Below are positions 16,489 through 24,582 of a DNA stretch of 64,000 bases, in pieces (within the stretch, counting starts at the first letter, position 1; every line of letters starts with the position of its first letter). The stretch covers positions 1,364,001-1,428,000 of the forward strand of contig OZ220675.1 in NCBI GenBank assembly GCA_965116325.1. The letters are read 5' to 3'. The position numbers and the translations under genes were made by a program. The notes beneath the pieces are model-generated. The model was not told where the DNA came from and did not search any database. It was given only the letters and a program-made list of their open reading frames with translations. This stretch comes from JAGWBF01 sp965116325 (GTDB lineage Bacteria > Chloroflexota > Dehalococcoidia > Lucifugimonadales > JAGWBF01).

Positions 16489-17942
16489 GGCAGCCCCTCG
16501 GCCTTGTCTATGGCCCGCAACAGGGCGCCCGCCTTGTGCAGCGTCTCCTGGTACTCATCCTCGGGGGTGCTGTCGTACACCACGCCCCCGCCCGCCTGCA
16601 CATAGGCCACGCCGTCCTTTATGACCGCCGTTCGCAGGGTCAGGGCCGTGTCCAGGTTGCCCGAGAAGCTGAAGTAGCCAACGGCGCCTCCGTAGGGACC
16701 CCGGCGCTCACCTTCGATCTCCGATATCAGCTCCATGGCCCGCACCTTGGGCGCGCCGGACACCGTGCCGGCGGGGAAGCAGGCCCGCAGCAGGTCGTAG
16801 ACCGTCATGTCCGGCACCATCCTGCCCTCGACATGGGAGACCAGGTGCATCACATGGGAATACCGCTCCACATCCATGAGCTGGGTCACCTGGACGGTGC
16901 CCGGCTGGCTGACCCTTCCGATGTCGTTGCGTCCCAGGTCCACCAGCATGATGTGCTCCGCCCGCTGCTTCTCGCTGTTCCTAAGCTCATCCTCCAGCGC
17001 CATGTCTTCGGTATCGGTCCCTCCCCGGGGGCGGGTGCCCGCTATGGGGTGGGTGGCCACCAGGCCGTCCTCGGCCCGGGCCACCGTCTCTATGGAGGCG
17101 CCGACGATCTGGAAGTCGCCCAGATCCAGGTAGTACATGTAGGGAGAGGGGTTCACCGAGCGTAGGGAGCGGTATATCTGGAATGGATGGGCGGACGTCC
17201 TGCGAGCAAGGCGCTGGGAGAGCACCACCTGGATGATGTCGCCGTTGACGATGTGCTCTTCGGCGCGCATCACCGCTTCGCCGAACCCCTGGGGTGTGAA
17301 GTTGGACGTTACTTCAGCTCCCGCTTCCCCATTCTCCCGAACGTTCATGGTACGGGGAAGCTCCAGGAGAGAGGAGAGCCTGTCCACCAGCTCGTCGATC
17401 TTCGTGGCGGCATCTTGATAGGCCTGGCGGACATCCCCGTCCAGGTGGACGTGGCTGACCACCTTGATGTTGTGCTTGATGTGGTCGAAGACCAGCAGGG
17501 TGTCGTAGAACATGAAGACGGACTCGGGAAGTCCCAGGGGGTCGGCGGGCGCATCGGGCACCCTTGGCTCGAAGTAGCGGATGGCATCGTAGGCCAGGTA
17601 GCCTACAGCCCCGCCGTGGAAGCGGGGCAGGCCCGCCACAGGCACCAGGGTGTACCTGTCCATCTCGGCCTTGATGGGCACCAGGGGGTCCACCGCCCCT
17701 TCGGGCTGGCCAGCCCCAGTCTTCAGCACCTTGTAGGGCTCGGTGCCGATGAAGCTGTATCGCCCCAGGCGCTCACCGCCCTCCACGCTCTCCAGCAAGA
17801 AGGAGTAGGCCCCCCGGGCGGCCTTCAGGTAGGCCGAGACAGGGGTCTCCAGGTCGGCATCGATCTCCCGGTAAATGGGCAGGAGGTTGCCACTGCCCGC
17901 CAGGGCCTCGGCTTCCTCGATTGTCGGGTAATATGCGCTCAT
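16485..17942 (-). CDS. trpE: Anthranilate synthase component I
   Basis: TrpE makes anthranilate from chorismate, using ammonia supplied by TrpG. The 485-residue protein has the feedback site SFLLESVEGGERLGRYSF near residue 50. The C-terminal chorismate-binding domain shows HPIAGTRPRG, MLVDLGRNDIGRV, and PAGTVSGAPKVRAMEL. I chose the ATG at 17942 (MSAYYPTIEE). An in-frame TTG at 17963 lies in the terminator U-tract. GGAAGG ends only about 2 nt before the ATG, unusually close. Expression is controlled by the upstream tRNA-Trp T-box. Confidence 0.96.
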   Translation of the reverse strand: MSAYYPTIEEAEALAGSGNLLPIYREIDADLETPVSAYLKAARGAYSFLLESVEGGERLGRYSFIGTEPYKVLKTGAGQPEGAVDPLVPIKAEMDRYTLVPVAGLPRFHGGAVGYLAYDAIRYFEPRVPDAPADPLGLPESVFMFYDTLLVFDHIKHNIKVVSHVHLDGDVRQAYQDAATKIDELVDRLSSLLELPRTMNVRENGEAGAEVTSNFTPQGFGEAVMRAEEHIVNGDIIQVVLSQRLARRTSAHPFQIYRSLRSVNPSPYMYYLDLGDFQIVGASIETVARAEDGLVATHPIAGTRPRGGTDTEDMALEDELRNSEKQRAEHIMLVDLGRNDIGRVSQPGTVQVTQLMDVERYSHVMHLVSHVEGRMVPDMTVYDLLRACFPAGTVSGAPKVRAMELISEIEGERRGPYGGAVGYFSFSGNLDTALTLRTAVIKDGVAYVQAGGGVVYDSTPEDEYQETLHKAGALLRAIDKAEGLP

Positions 17943-17960
17943 ATCCTTCCGGCCATATAA

Positions 17961-17989
17961 CAAAAAATCCCGCCCTCAAGGGGCGGGAA
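17961..17989 (-). terminator. T-box intrinsic terminator before trpE
   Basis: On the minus strand TCCCGCCC, a short loop with TTGA, GGGCGGGA and then TTTTTTG form a strong GC stem with a U-run, ending about 20 nt before trpE. It is the off-state structure of the T-box. Its 5' arm would be taken by the T-box sequence in the antiterminator. Confidence 0.9.
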
Positions 17990-18302
17990 TTCCCGCGTTG
18001 CCACCCTTAGACCAGCAGTTCAGGGACTCGGTCCCCGCTGCTCGATCTAACTCATCCGGCGCCGGGACGCCGCGCATCCCGGATACCGCAGACCTTTAAC
18101 GGGGTCAAACCGGCCCAGCTTTGCCTCTCTCTGGCCTTCCGTGCCGGCCCCAAGACAGGCTTCTTAGCTTGCAGCTCCGAGGCCCATTCAGCTTCTTCCT
18201 AAAGCGCCGGTTCCCACCATCCAGCCCCTCCATCGGGGCTTTCCCCGGCTCTCTGAGCTTCGGTCGGAAGCCTACTACTCCTCTTCCCAGCCGTTAACTA
18301 TC
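17990..18302 (-). promoter_or_regulatory. T-box riboswitch sensing tRNA-Trp
   Basis: The minus strand carries the T-box GGGTGGCAACGCGGG (17992-18007), followed at once by the terminator. Stem I shows AGAGAGC (GA motif) near 18245-18255 and a GGATGGTGGGAACCGG segment. The specifier context is CTGAATGGGCCTCGGAGC with codon UGG at 18184-18186, which selects tRNA-Trp. The variable base of the T-box (TGGC) would pair with discriminator G73, the base found in bacterial tRNA-Trp. Uncharged tRNA-Trp should stabilise the antiterminator and switch on trpE-G-(hicBA)-D-C. Confidence 0.92.
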
Positions 18303-18308
18303 GGTAAC

Positions 18309-18338
18309 AGTATAGGTCTTCTGGCAAGCGCTGGTCAA
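18309..18338 (-). promoter_or_regulatory. Promoter of the trp operon leader
   Basis: On the minus strand TTGACC (18333-18338) and TATACT (18309-18314) are separated by 18 bp. The start would be near 18302, leaving an approximately 340-nt leader that contains the T-box. Confidence 0.65.
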
Positions 18339-18388
18339 TGAACCTTACTTGGGCTAACCACGAAAACATAGCTTCATGGCGCGACGAA

Positions 18389-19717
18389 CTACCGCTTGCG
18401 CAGGACCAGGACGTAGTCATCGTCGATGCGTTCCTTGCGGGGCACTTTGATGAAGTGGTTGATGATCCCCGACACGAACCAGGAGTCCACCTGGTAGCCC
18501 AGCATCGGGGCAATATCCAGCAGGTAGCGCCACGTCTCGAAGGTGTGGCCCCTGACCTGGTTGCACCCCGTGGCGATTACGTAGTGGCGACCCGTGTCCA
18601 GGACCCGTCGCACCTCGACCAGGTTCTTGACCATATCCTGCAGGAACTTGAAGGCGATATAGGCCCTCCTTGGGTCTTTCTCGTAGATGGACTCTATCAC
18701 CCTGTCGGCGCTGGCGATTCCGGCCCGTTGAAGGGATTCGTACTCCTCTTTGAGTACCGTCTCGGTGCCCACGTGCTGACGCTTCAGGTCCACCAGAGAG
18801 CCATTGGCTAGGCCAAGCCAGTACATCTCCAACTGGTGGGTGCGCGGGTAGTCAACGGCGTTGGCATAGGGCGGCGAGGTTAGAGCCAGGGCGAAGGTCT
18901 CCTCGGGGTAATCTGACAGGTCCGTCGCGCCGGGACCCACGGGGATATCCACGGCGGCCGTCGGTGCATCGGCGCCCAGGGCCAGCATGCCCTCCACGTT
19001 GCTGTCCAGACGCTTGCGGAAGAGGCTCAGGGCGTAGCCGGGCGGCACCTGCTTGTTCAGCTTCTGCCTGATGACTGTCCTGGTGCAGTTGTTATCGGCC
19101 TGGGAGACTTGCCGGATGATGGAGGAGAAGGTGACCAGCAGAAAGTCCCTGATGGCCGGGGCGCAGTCCAGGCCGGTTATCGCTCCCTTCAGATAGCCTA
19201 GCTCCTTCAGAGCATGGGGCAGGAACCAGTTGTCCCTGTAGGGAAAGTCGGGGATGTTGTCCACCTCTAACGACTCGTCGTAGGCGTCGATTGCCGATAC
19301 CAGGTGGTCGGCGGCCTCCTGCAGGTCCTCCCCGTTCAGGGGAGTGGTCTTGGCCCTGGCCAGGAAGCGGGAGAAGGGGTCGATATCAACCCCCACGCTG
19401 GGCCGGCCCGCCAGCATAGCCTCCAGGTTTGTGGTGGCGCTGCCCATGAAGGGGTCAAGCACCAGCTCCCCGGGCTCGCTGAATCGCTGGATGATCCAGC
19501 GGGGCAGCTCGGGGAAAAACTTGGCGGGGTACTTGTGTATGGCGTGGGTGTAGGAGCGCTGGTCACGGCTTATAAACAGGAACCGCTTCCCCGCCGTCCC
19601 GATGTCCAGGTCTATGGGGATGTCCCCCTCGATGCGGTCCGGCAGGGTGAACTGCCCAGGGTCCGTAGCGGGTCTCTGCCCCCGGCTTTCCATAGTCTGC
19701 TGGGCCCTGGTGGACAT
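18389..19717 (-). CDS. DNA methyltransferase (N4/N6 type), solitary
   Basis: The 442-residue protein has the SAM-binding motif LDPFMGSATTNLEA at residues 87-100 and the catalytic SPPYANAVDY at 281-290, typical of amino-methyltransferases that modify adenine N6 or cytosine N4. A HKYPAKFFPELPRWII segment lies just before motif I. Motif I precedes motif IV with about 190 residues between them, room for a target-recognition region. No restriction endonuclease is adjacent. Its ATG shares one base with the fumC stop (TGATG), so it is translated from the fumC message. Confidence 0.8.
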   Translation of the reverse strand: MSTRAQQTMESRGQRPATDPGQFTLPDRIEGDIPIDLDIGTAGKRFLFISRDQRSYTHAIHKYPAKFFPELPRWIIQRFSEPGELVLDPFMGSATTNLEAMLAGRPSVGVDIDPFSRFLARAKTTPLNGEDLQEAADHLVSAIDAYDESLEVDNIPDFPYRDNWFLPHALKELGYLKGAITGLDCAPAIRDFLLVTFSSIIRQVSQADNNCTRTVIRQKLNKQVPPGYALSLFRKRLDSNVEGMLALGADAPTAAVDIPVGPGATDLSDYPEETFALALTSPPYANAVDYPRTHQLEMYWLGLANGSLVDLKRQHVGTETVLKEEYESLQRAGIASADRVIESIYEKDPRRAYIAFKFLQDMVKNLVEVRRVLDTGRHYVIATGCNQVRGHTFETWRYLLDIAPMLGYQVDSWFVSGIINHFIKVPRKERIDDDYVLVLRKR

Positions 19718-21135
19718 CAGCCTCCCCCGCCGCCGGTGGAGACGCCGGGCTCGGTCATCTTGGCGGGGTCCAGGAGCACATCCAGCTCGGCATCGGTGAG
19801 AGATGTCTTGGCCTTGGCCATCTCCCTGATTGTGCTGCCCGTTTTCGCAGCCTCCTTGGCGACCTCGGCGGCCTTGTCGTAGCCGATGGCCGGGGAGAGG
19901 GCTGTGCCCAGCATCAGGCCCTTTTCCACCATGGCAGGGCCAACGTCGGTGGCCTGCAGGCCCTTGATGCACTGCTCGGCCAGGTTGTTGGCCGAGGCGG
20001 CCAGCAGGTCGATGGACTGGAGCAGGTTGTGAGCAGCCACGGGCATCATAGTGTTCAGCTCGAAGTATCCGCCCTGGCCTGCGAAGGCTATGCTGGTGTC
20101 GTTTCCCACCACCTGGGCCGCCACTTGAATCACCGACTCGGCGATAACCGGGTTCACCTTTCCTGGCATGATCGAGCTGCCCGGCTGTACCTCGGGGAGG
20201 TCCAGCTCTCCCAGGCCGGCCCGGGGGCCGCATCCCATCCAACGGATGTCGTTGGCTATCTTGTGCATGCTGATGGCTATGGTGCGAAGCGCACCGCTGG
20301 CCTCGACCACCGAGTCCAGGGTGTTCTGGGCCTGGAAGTGGTTGGATGTTTCCCGCACCTGGACGCCCGTTAGTTCCGTCAGCAGGGCGCACACCCTCTC
20401 GGAAAACTCGGGATGGGTGTTGATTCCGGTGCCCACGGCGGTGCCTCCCAGGGCGACCTGCGAAAGCTCACCCTGGGCATGCTCCAGCCGTCGCAGGCTC
20501 TCGGACACCTGCCCTGCAAAGCCCCGGAACTCCTGGCCCATACGTATGGGCGTAGCATCCTGGAGATGGGTGCGTCCCGTCTTGATGATGGGCCAGAACT
20601 CCTCCTGCTTCTCCTCCAGGGCCTCGTGGAGGGCCCTGAGGGCCGGGACCAGCTCGTCCTGTATCTGGACAAGGGCAGAAAGATGGATCGCCGTGGGGAT
20701 CACATCGTTGGAGGACTGCCCCATGTTCACATGGTCGTTGGGATGGACCATGCGGGAGGTCCTTTCGCCGCCCATGATCTCCGTGGCACGGTTTGCGATG
20801 ACCTCGTTGGCGTTGGTGTTGGTGGATGTTCCCGAGCCGGTCTGGAAGATGTCCACCACGAAGTGGTCGTCCAGGGCGCCGTCAGCCACCTCTCCGGCGG
20901 CGGCCACGATGGCTCCCCCGACGTGGGCTTCCAGCAACCCCAGGGACATGTTCGCCCGGGCGGCGGCCAGCTTGATGGTGGCCAGGGCGCGAATGAAGCT
21001 GCGCGGGAAGCGCAGGTCGCTTATGGGAAAGTTCAGCTGGGCCCGCCTGGTGGAAGCGCCATAGTAGGCGCTTTCAGGGACTTCCATAGGACCCATAGAG
21101 TCTCGCTCTATGCGGACGGGTTGGTCGGCGGTCAC
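19717..21135 (-). CDS. fumC: Class II fumarate hydratase
   Basis: FumC hydrates fumarate to L-malate in the TCA cycle without an iron-sulfur cluster. The 472-residue protein has ETGSGTSTNTNANEV-like QTGSGTSTNTNANE, MGQSSNDVIPTA, GRTHLQDATPIRMGQE and the catalytic loop GSSIMPGKVNPV. I chose the GTG at 21135, which has AGGAGG 8 nt upstream. An earlier GTG at 21144 lies too close to that site. A TATAAA hexamer (21177-21182, minus) may be its -10. A solitary methyltransferase is attached downstream. Confidence 0.96.
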   Translation of the reverse strand: MTADQPVRIERDSMGPMEVPESAYYGASTRRAQLNFPISDLRFPRSFIRALATIKLAAARANMSLGLLEAHVGGAIVAAAGEVADGALDDHFVVDIFQTGSGTSTNTNANEVIANRATEIMGGERTSRMVHPNDHVNMGQSSNDVIPTAIHLSALVQIQDELVPALRALHEALEEKQEEFWPIIKTGRTHLQDATPIRMGQEFRGFAGQVSESLRRLEHAQGELSQVALGGTAVGTGINTHPEFSERVCALLTELTGVQVRETSNHFQAQNTLDSVVEASGALRTIAISMHKIANDIRWMGCGPRAGLGELDLPEVQPGSSIMPGKVNPVIAESVIQVAAQVVGNDTSIAFAGQGGYFELNTMMPVAAHNLLQSIDLLAASANNLAEQCIKGLQATDVGPAMVEKGLMLGTALSPAIGYDKAAEVAKEAAKTGSTIREMAKAKTSLTDAELDVLLDPAKMTEPGVSTGGGGG

Positions 21136-21269
21136 GCTCCACACCTCCTGGAAAGAAGAGTTAGTGCAGCGTTGATTTTATAGCCCTGGAAGCTCCTTGG
21201 GTAGGGCTAGCTTGGCACAGGCCGGCTGGGTTCCCTGGAAAACGGGGGCCCGGAGCCAGAGCGCTCCGA

Positions 21270-22211
21270 TCAGGATACCCGGATGCCCACTAGCTGGCCG
21301 CTGACCACCAGGCGGTGGTCGTACACCAGCCGTGGAACGCAGGTCACCAGATGAAAGATGGCTCCTCCGGGGTCCAGGCCCGCGTACTCCGGATTAGCCT
21401 CCTGGATATCAGCATAGCTGAGGCTCAGGTCGTTCGCTTCCAGGACCAGGGACTCGGTAATCTGGTACAGGTAGGCACCCGAGCTGCTGAAGACTTCGGC
21501 GTACACCTCCTCGCCCCGGCGCAGCATATCGGGGATGCTGGGCAGGTCGCGGAATACGTTGCCCTCACCTGCGACAGGGCTTTCCAGGTGTCCGAAGTAC
21601 CAGGAGCTCCCCACCTCTCCCGGGTTGGAAGCCAGGGGGATGTGTCCAACCACGTTGTTGGGAGTCTCATACGCCCGGCTGTCGCCCAGGTCTATGATCT
21701 CCAGCCCCTTGACCTCCGAGTCCACTCGTATGGAGGTAATGACTATGCGCTCCGGGTCGGTCAGGGAACCCGCCGGCGATCCCTGGGAGGCGTGCACCGG
21801 CACATATCCCTGGGGCCTTCCCCCCTCGGACGACGAGGGGTCGTACTTCCCCGGGTCCTCCCAGGCGTAGGGGCTGATAAGCTCCCCAGGATAAGCTTGC
21901 TGGGATGCGATGATTTCGTCGGAGAGAAAGGCCGATTGGGTAGGCTGCTCTGCCGTCGGCGCAACGCTGTTAGTTGGAGAAGTCAGGGTAGGGGTGGCCG
22001 CATCCGGGGCATTGACCACCGAGGAAGCCTCGGGCGTGGATGATTGCTTTACGTTCAGGTCTCCCAGGCCGGCGCCCGCCTGGGCTGCGTAGATGTAGTA
22101 GGCGACTGCTAGAGCGATCAGAATTACGCCGGGGATGATGAAGAGGGCGGCCCAAAGATGGGGCGATCTCTGAAGGAACCTGAAGGGTCCGGGCAGGTTG
22201 TTGCCGCCCAT
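21270..22211 (-). CDS. Sortase-family transpeptidase, membrane anchored
   Basis: Sortases cleave a sorting motif and attach or polymerise proteins at the cell surface. From the ATG at 22211 the protein has 313 residues. A single membrane anchor sits at about 20-43, then a Ser/Thr/Pro-rich linker of about 100 residues, then the sortase barrel. The catalytic triad is visible as H208 (YFGHLES), C291 (HLVTCVP) and R300 (DHRLVVSG). Starts at 22217 (ATG) or 22226 (TTG) are also possible. No clear LPXTG-type substrate gene lies in the window. The 49-residue gene just upstream resembles this anchor. Confidence 0.88.
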   Translation of the reverse strand: MGGNNLPGPFRFLQRSPHLWAALFIIPGVILIALAVAYYIYAAQAGAGLGDLNVKQSSTPEASSVVNAPDAATPTLTSPTNSVAPTAEQPTQSAFLSDEIIASQQAYPGELISPYAWEDPGKYDPSSSEGGRPQGYVPVHASQGSPAGSLTDPERIVITSIRVDSEVKGLEIIDLGDSRAYETPNNVVGHIPLASNPGEVGSSWYFGHLESPVAGEGNVFRDLPSIPDMLRRGEEVYAEVFSSSGAYLYQITESLVLEANDLSLSYADIQEANPEYAGLDPGGAIFHLVTCVPRLVYDHRLVVSGQLVGIRVS

Positions 22212-22274
22212 CAGCATACCCCACAACTCTTAGAAGCTATACGTGGGGATTCCTACCCGCGGGCATCGGACTGC

Positions 22275-22424
22275 TTAGAAACCGACCCCTTCGGCATACA
22301 GGTAGTAAGCAAACCCCAATGCAAGAAGTGTAGCACCGGTGACCACAAGAAACATCCCGGTGTTCTTGAGGAACCGATGCATATACCTATTTCGCAATAT
22401 CAGGTAGTCGTAACCTATTTGCAT
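22275..22424 (-). CDS. Very small membrane protein resembling the sortase anchor
   Basis: A 49-codon frame starts MQIGYDYLILRNR and has one hydrophobic helix, MFLVVTGATLLALGFAYYLYA, with basic residues before it. It is preceded by AGAGAGG at 9 nt and closed upstream by an in-frame TAA, so the start is well defined. The segment RFL...ALGFAYYLYA closely resembles the anchor of the adjacent sortase, RFL...IALAVAYYIYA. It may be a membrane partner of the sortase or a detached duplicate of its anchor. Function is unknown. Confidence 0.6.
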   Translation of the reverse strand: MQIGYDYLILRNRYMHRFLKNTGMFLVVTGATLLALGFAYYLYAEGVGF

Positions 22425-22541
22425 ACCCCATTACCTCTCTTAGCTCGGTATCTTGGCGCTCACATTTGGCGGGAAGGCAGGCAAGCTAAAAAGACCCACC
22501 CCTTGGGCTATCACTTCTTGCCATCTAGTTACACAGCTGAG

Positions 22542-22754
22542 TCAGCGAGATCTGGGCGAGTGCATTGCTCCGCTGGAGATCGGCTCGTTCAGATATATAT
22601 CGCCATTCCGAATCTTAATGTTGAAACCACATTCGGGATTGATACAGACCCAGGCTTTGTAATGGACGGCAGCTCCCTGGCTGCCATAGTCGGACAGTGG
22701 TACCAGTTGGCCCACATCGCATTTTAAGCACTTAGGAGTGCCAGTGTCTCCCAC
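22542..22754 (-). CDS. Small zinc-ribbon-like protein
   Basis: I chose the GTG at 22754, which has GGGAGG 8 nt upstream, giving 70 residues. Two CxxC-type knuckles are visible, PKCLKCDVG and VCINPECGF, about 27 residues apart. This is the spacing of a treble-clef or ribbon zinc site. The rest, DIYLNEPIS and after, is not recognised. It lies between rpoD and the sortase group on the same strand. A nucleic-acid or protein-binding role is plausible but unproven. Confidence 0.6.
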   Translation of the reverse strand: MGDTGTPKCLKCDVGQLVPLSDYGSQGAAVHYKAWVCINPECGFNIKIRNGDIYLNEPISSGAMHSPRSR

Positions 22755-22924
22755 CGAATCTTCCTCCCTAGCCAGCGTGTACAAAGCCTAGCAGTTGTTT
22801 AAGAAAAGGTGCAAGGCAATACCATTTCATGATTTTGGGAATTATGAAAAGTTATGCCAGCTCTAGGGACCAGCTCGTAAACGGGGTCCATGAAGCGGAC
22901 GGGGGAGGAAAACCGGGAGGTGGG

Positions 22925-24490
22925 TTACTCCAGGAAGTCCCGGAGCCTGCGGGACCTGGTGGGGTGTCGCAGCTTGCGCAGGGCCTTTGCTTCGATCTGC
23001 CGTATGCGCTCTCGCGTTACCCCGAACTCTCTGCCAACCTCTTCCAGGGTACGGCTGCGGCCATCTTCCAAGCCGAAGCGGAGCTGGAGCACTCGGCTTT
23101 CCCGCTCGGTCAGCGTGTCCAGCACTTCTTGGATCTGCTCCTTCAGCATCTGGTAGGATGCCACCTCCGAGGGCGCCGGAGCGCTCCGGTCTTCGATGAA
23201 ATCGCTTAGGTGGCTGTCTTCTTCCTCGCCAATGGGCGTCTCCAGGGACACAGGCTCCTGGGATATCTTGAGTATCTCTTCAACCTTTTCCGAATTGACG
23301 TCCATGGCCAGCGCGATCTCTTCGGGGGTGGGCTCGCGTCCGTACTCCTGAAGAAGGCGCCGGTGCTGACGCATCAGCTTGTTGATGGTCTCCACCATGT
23401 GCACCGGGATGCGGATGGTCCTCGCCTGGTCGGCTATGGCACGGGTGATGGCTTGGCGGATCCACCAGGTGGCATATGTGCTGAACTTGTAGCCCTTGCG
23501 GTAGTCGAACTTCTCCACCGCGCGGATGAGCCCGATGTTCCCTTCCTGGATCAGGTCCAGGAGGGCCATGCCGCGGCCGATGTACTTCTTGGCCACGCTG
23601 ACGACGAGACGCAGGTTGGCCTCCGTCAGGTGTCCCTGGGCTCCCAGGCCCTCCTCTTTGATGCGGTTCAGGTAGCGCTGGAACACACGCTCCATCCGCT
23701 GGAGCTCCTGGTAGTCGTCGCCCCTGTTCACCATCGCCGACAGCTGGTCCAGCGTGCAGTCCTCCAGCACGTCAATGACGTCGGTGGGCAGCACCCAGCT
23801 GTTCAGCGAAAGCTGGACCACCTGCTTGCTGACTTCCTGGTATTCCAGCCCCGTCTCTTCGGACACTGCGTCCAGCATCTCCGGCTTCAGCTCCGCATCT
23901 ATGGCCGCCCGCAGCATCGGATGGTCGGTTATCTGGGAAAGGGTCATCCCCCTGGCGAGGCCCAGGTTTTCGGCCAAGGCGTTGACCAGGGTCGAGGCTT
24001 GGCTGATCTGCTGGAGGAGCATGATGCATATCTCCCAGGCGTGGGGCTTCCTGTCGTACGCCTCAGAGAGCATCTTTTCCATCTTCTCGATATGCCGGCC
24101 ACCCTCCATCTTTCGAGCAAGGACCCGTTCGTCCTTGGATGTGAGGAGGTTGACCCGCCCGATCTCCCGGAGGTACATGCGAACCGGGTCGTCCAGCACC
24201 TCCGCCCCTTCGACATCGTGCTCCCACTCCTGCTCGTCGTTGTCTGTCTCGGCATCTTCGGAGCCGTTGGCCGGCTGGGTTGCCACGGCCGCCTGGCCAT
24301 CCCAGTTTTCTTCGGGCTGTTTGGTAAAGACGGTGGTCTCTTCCTTACCTTCCTCGGCCACAGCCTGGGATGCGCCAACCTGTCCCACCACACCGAGGAT
24401 GTCCTCGTTGGTCCTCTCTTCCTCCGGACCCACCAGAGTCTCAAGCAGGTCGTCGGAGTTGGTGCGACGGTTGTTTCTTCGTTTCATCAT
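22925..24490 (-). CDS. rpoD: RNA polymerase primary sigma factor RpoD/SigA
   Basis: The housekeeping sigma70. The 521-residue protein has an acidic, low-complexity N-terminus, region 1.2 DDPVRMYLREIGRV, region 2 LRLVVSVAKKYIGRGM through DLIQEGNIGLIRAVEKFDYRKGYKFSTYATWWIRQAI, region 3 RIPVHMVETINKL and region 4 EVGREFGVTRERIRQIEAKALRKLR. The intact 2.4 and 4.2 helices agree with TTGACA/TATAAT promoters found in the window. It sits behind dnaG as in the classic macromolecular-synthesis operon, but without rpsU. Confidence 0.97.
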   Translation of the reverse strand: MMKRRNNRRTNSDDLLETLVGPEEERTNEDILGVVGQVGASQAVAEEGKEETTVFTKQPEENWDGQAAVATQPANGSEDAETDNDEQEWEHDVEGAEVLDDPVRMYLREIGRVNLLTSKDERVLARKMEGGRHIEKMEKMLSEAYDRKPHAWEICIMLLQQISQASTLVNALAENLGLARGMTLSQITDHPMLRAAIDAELKPEMLDAVSEETGLEYQEVSKQVVQLSLNSWVLPTDVIDVLEDCTLDQLSAMVNRGDDYQELQRMERVFQRYLNRIKEEGLGAQGHLTEANLRLVVSVAKKYIGRGMALLDLIQEGNIGLIRAVEKFDYRKGYKFSTYATWWIRQAITRAIADQARTIRIPVHMVETINKLMRQHRRLLQEYGREPTPEEIALAMDVNSEKVEEILKISQEPVSLETPIGEEEDSHLSDFIEDRSAPAPSEVASYQMLKEQIQEVLDTLTERESRVLQLRFGLEDGRSRTLEEVGREFGVTRERIRQIEAKALRKLRHPTRSRRLRDFLE

Positions 24491-24551
24491 ACGGATACTC
24501 TCACTACCTCAGATGCCAGGATGGGCGCTCTGCTCGAATTCGCCGGTTCTC

Positions 24552-24569
24552 GAGGGGGCGGGCCCCCTT
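24552..24569 (-). terminator. GC hairpin between dnaG and rpoD
   Basis: The minus strand reads AGGGGGC, CC, GCCCCCT, a strong short hairpin in the 92-bp gap, with no U-run. It could be an attenuator or a processing site that lowers or uncouples dnaG and rpoD message levels, as occurs in other bacteria. It is not a standard intrinsic terminator. Confidence 0.3.
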
Positions 24570-24582
24570 TAAGGGGCTGCCT

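Noticed and set aside
19718..20392. N-terminal extension of the DNA methyltransferase frame
   Set aside because: This part lies entirely inside fumC in another frame and reads as Arg/Gly-rich noise. The ATG at 19717, touching the fumC stop, gives the normal start before the HKYPAKF motif.
21270..22211. Sortase substrate with LPXTG-type tail in the window
   Set aside because: The DUF4349 protein ends in a helix and basic tail (LGRRRRSST) but has no sorting motif before the helix. No other candidate was found.
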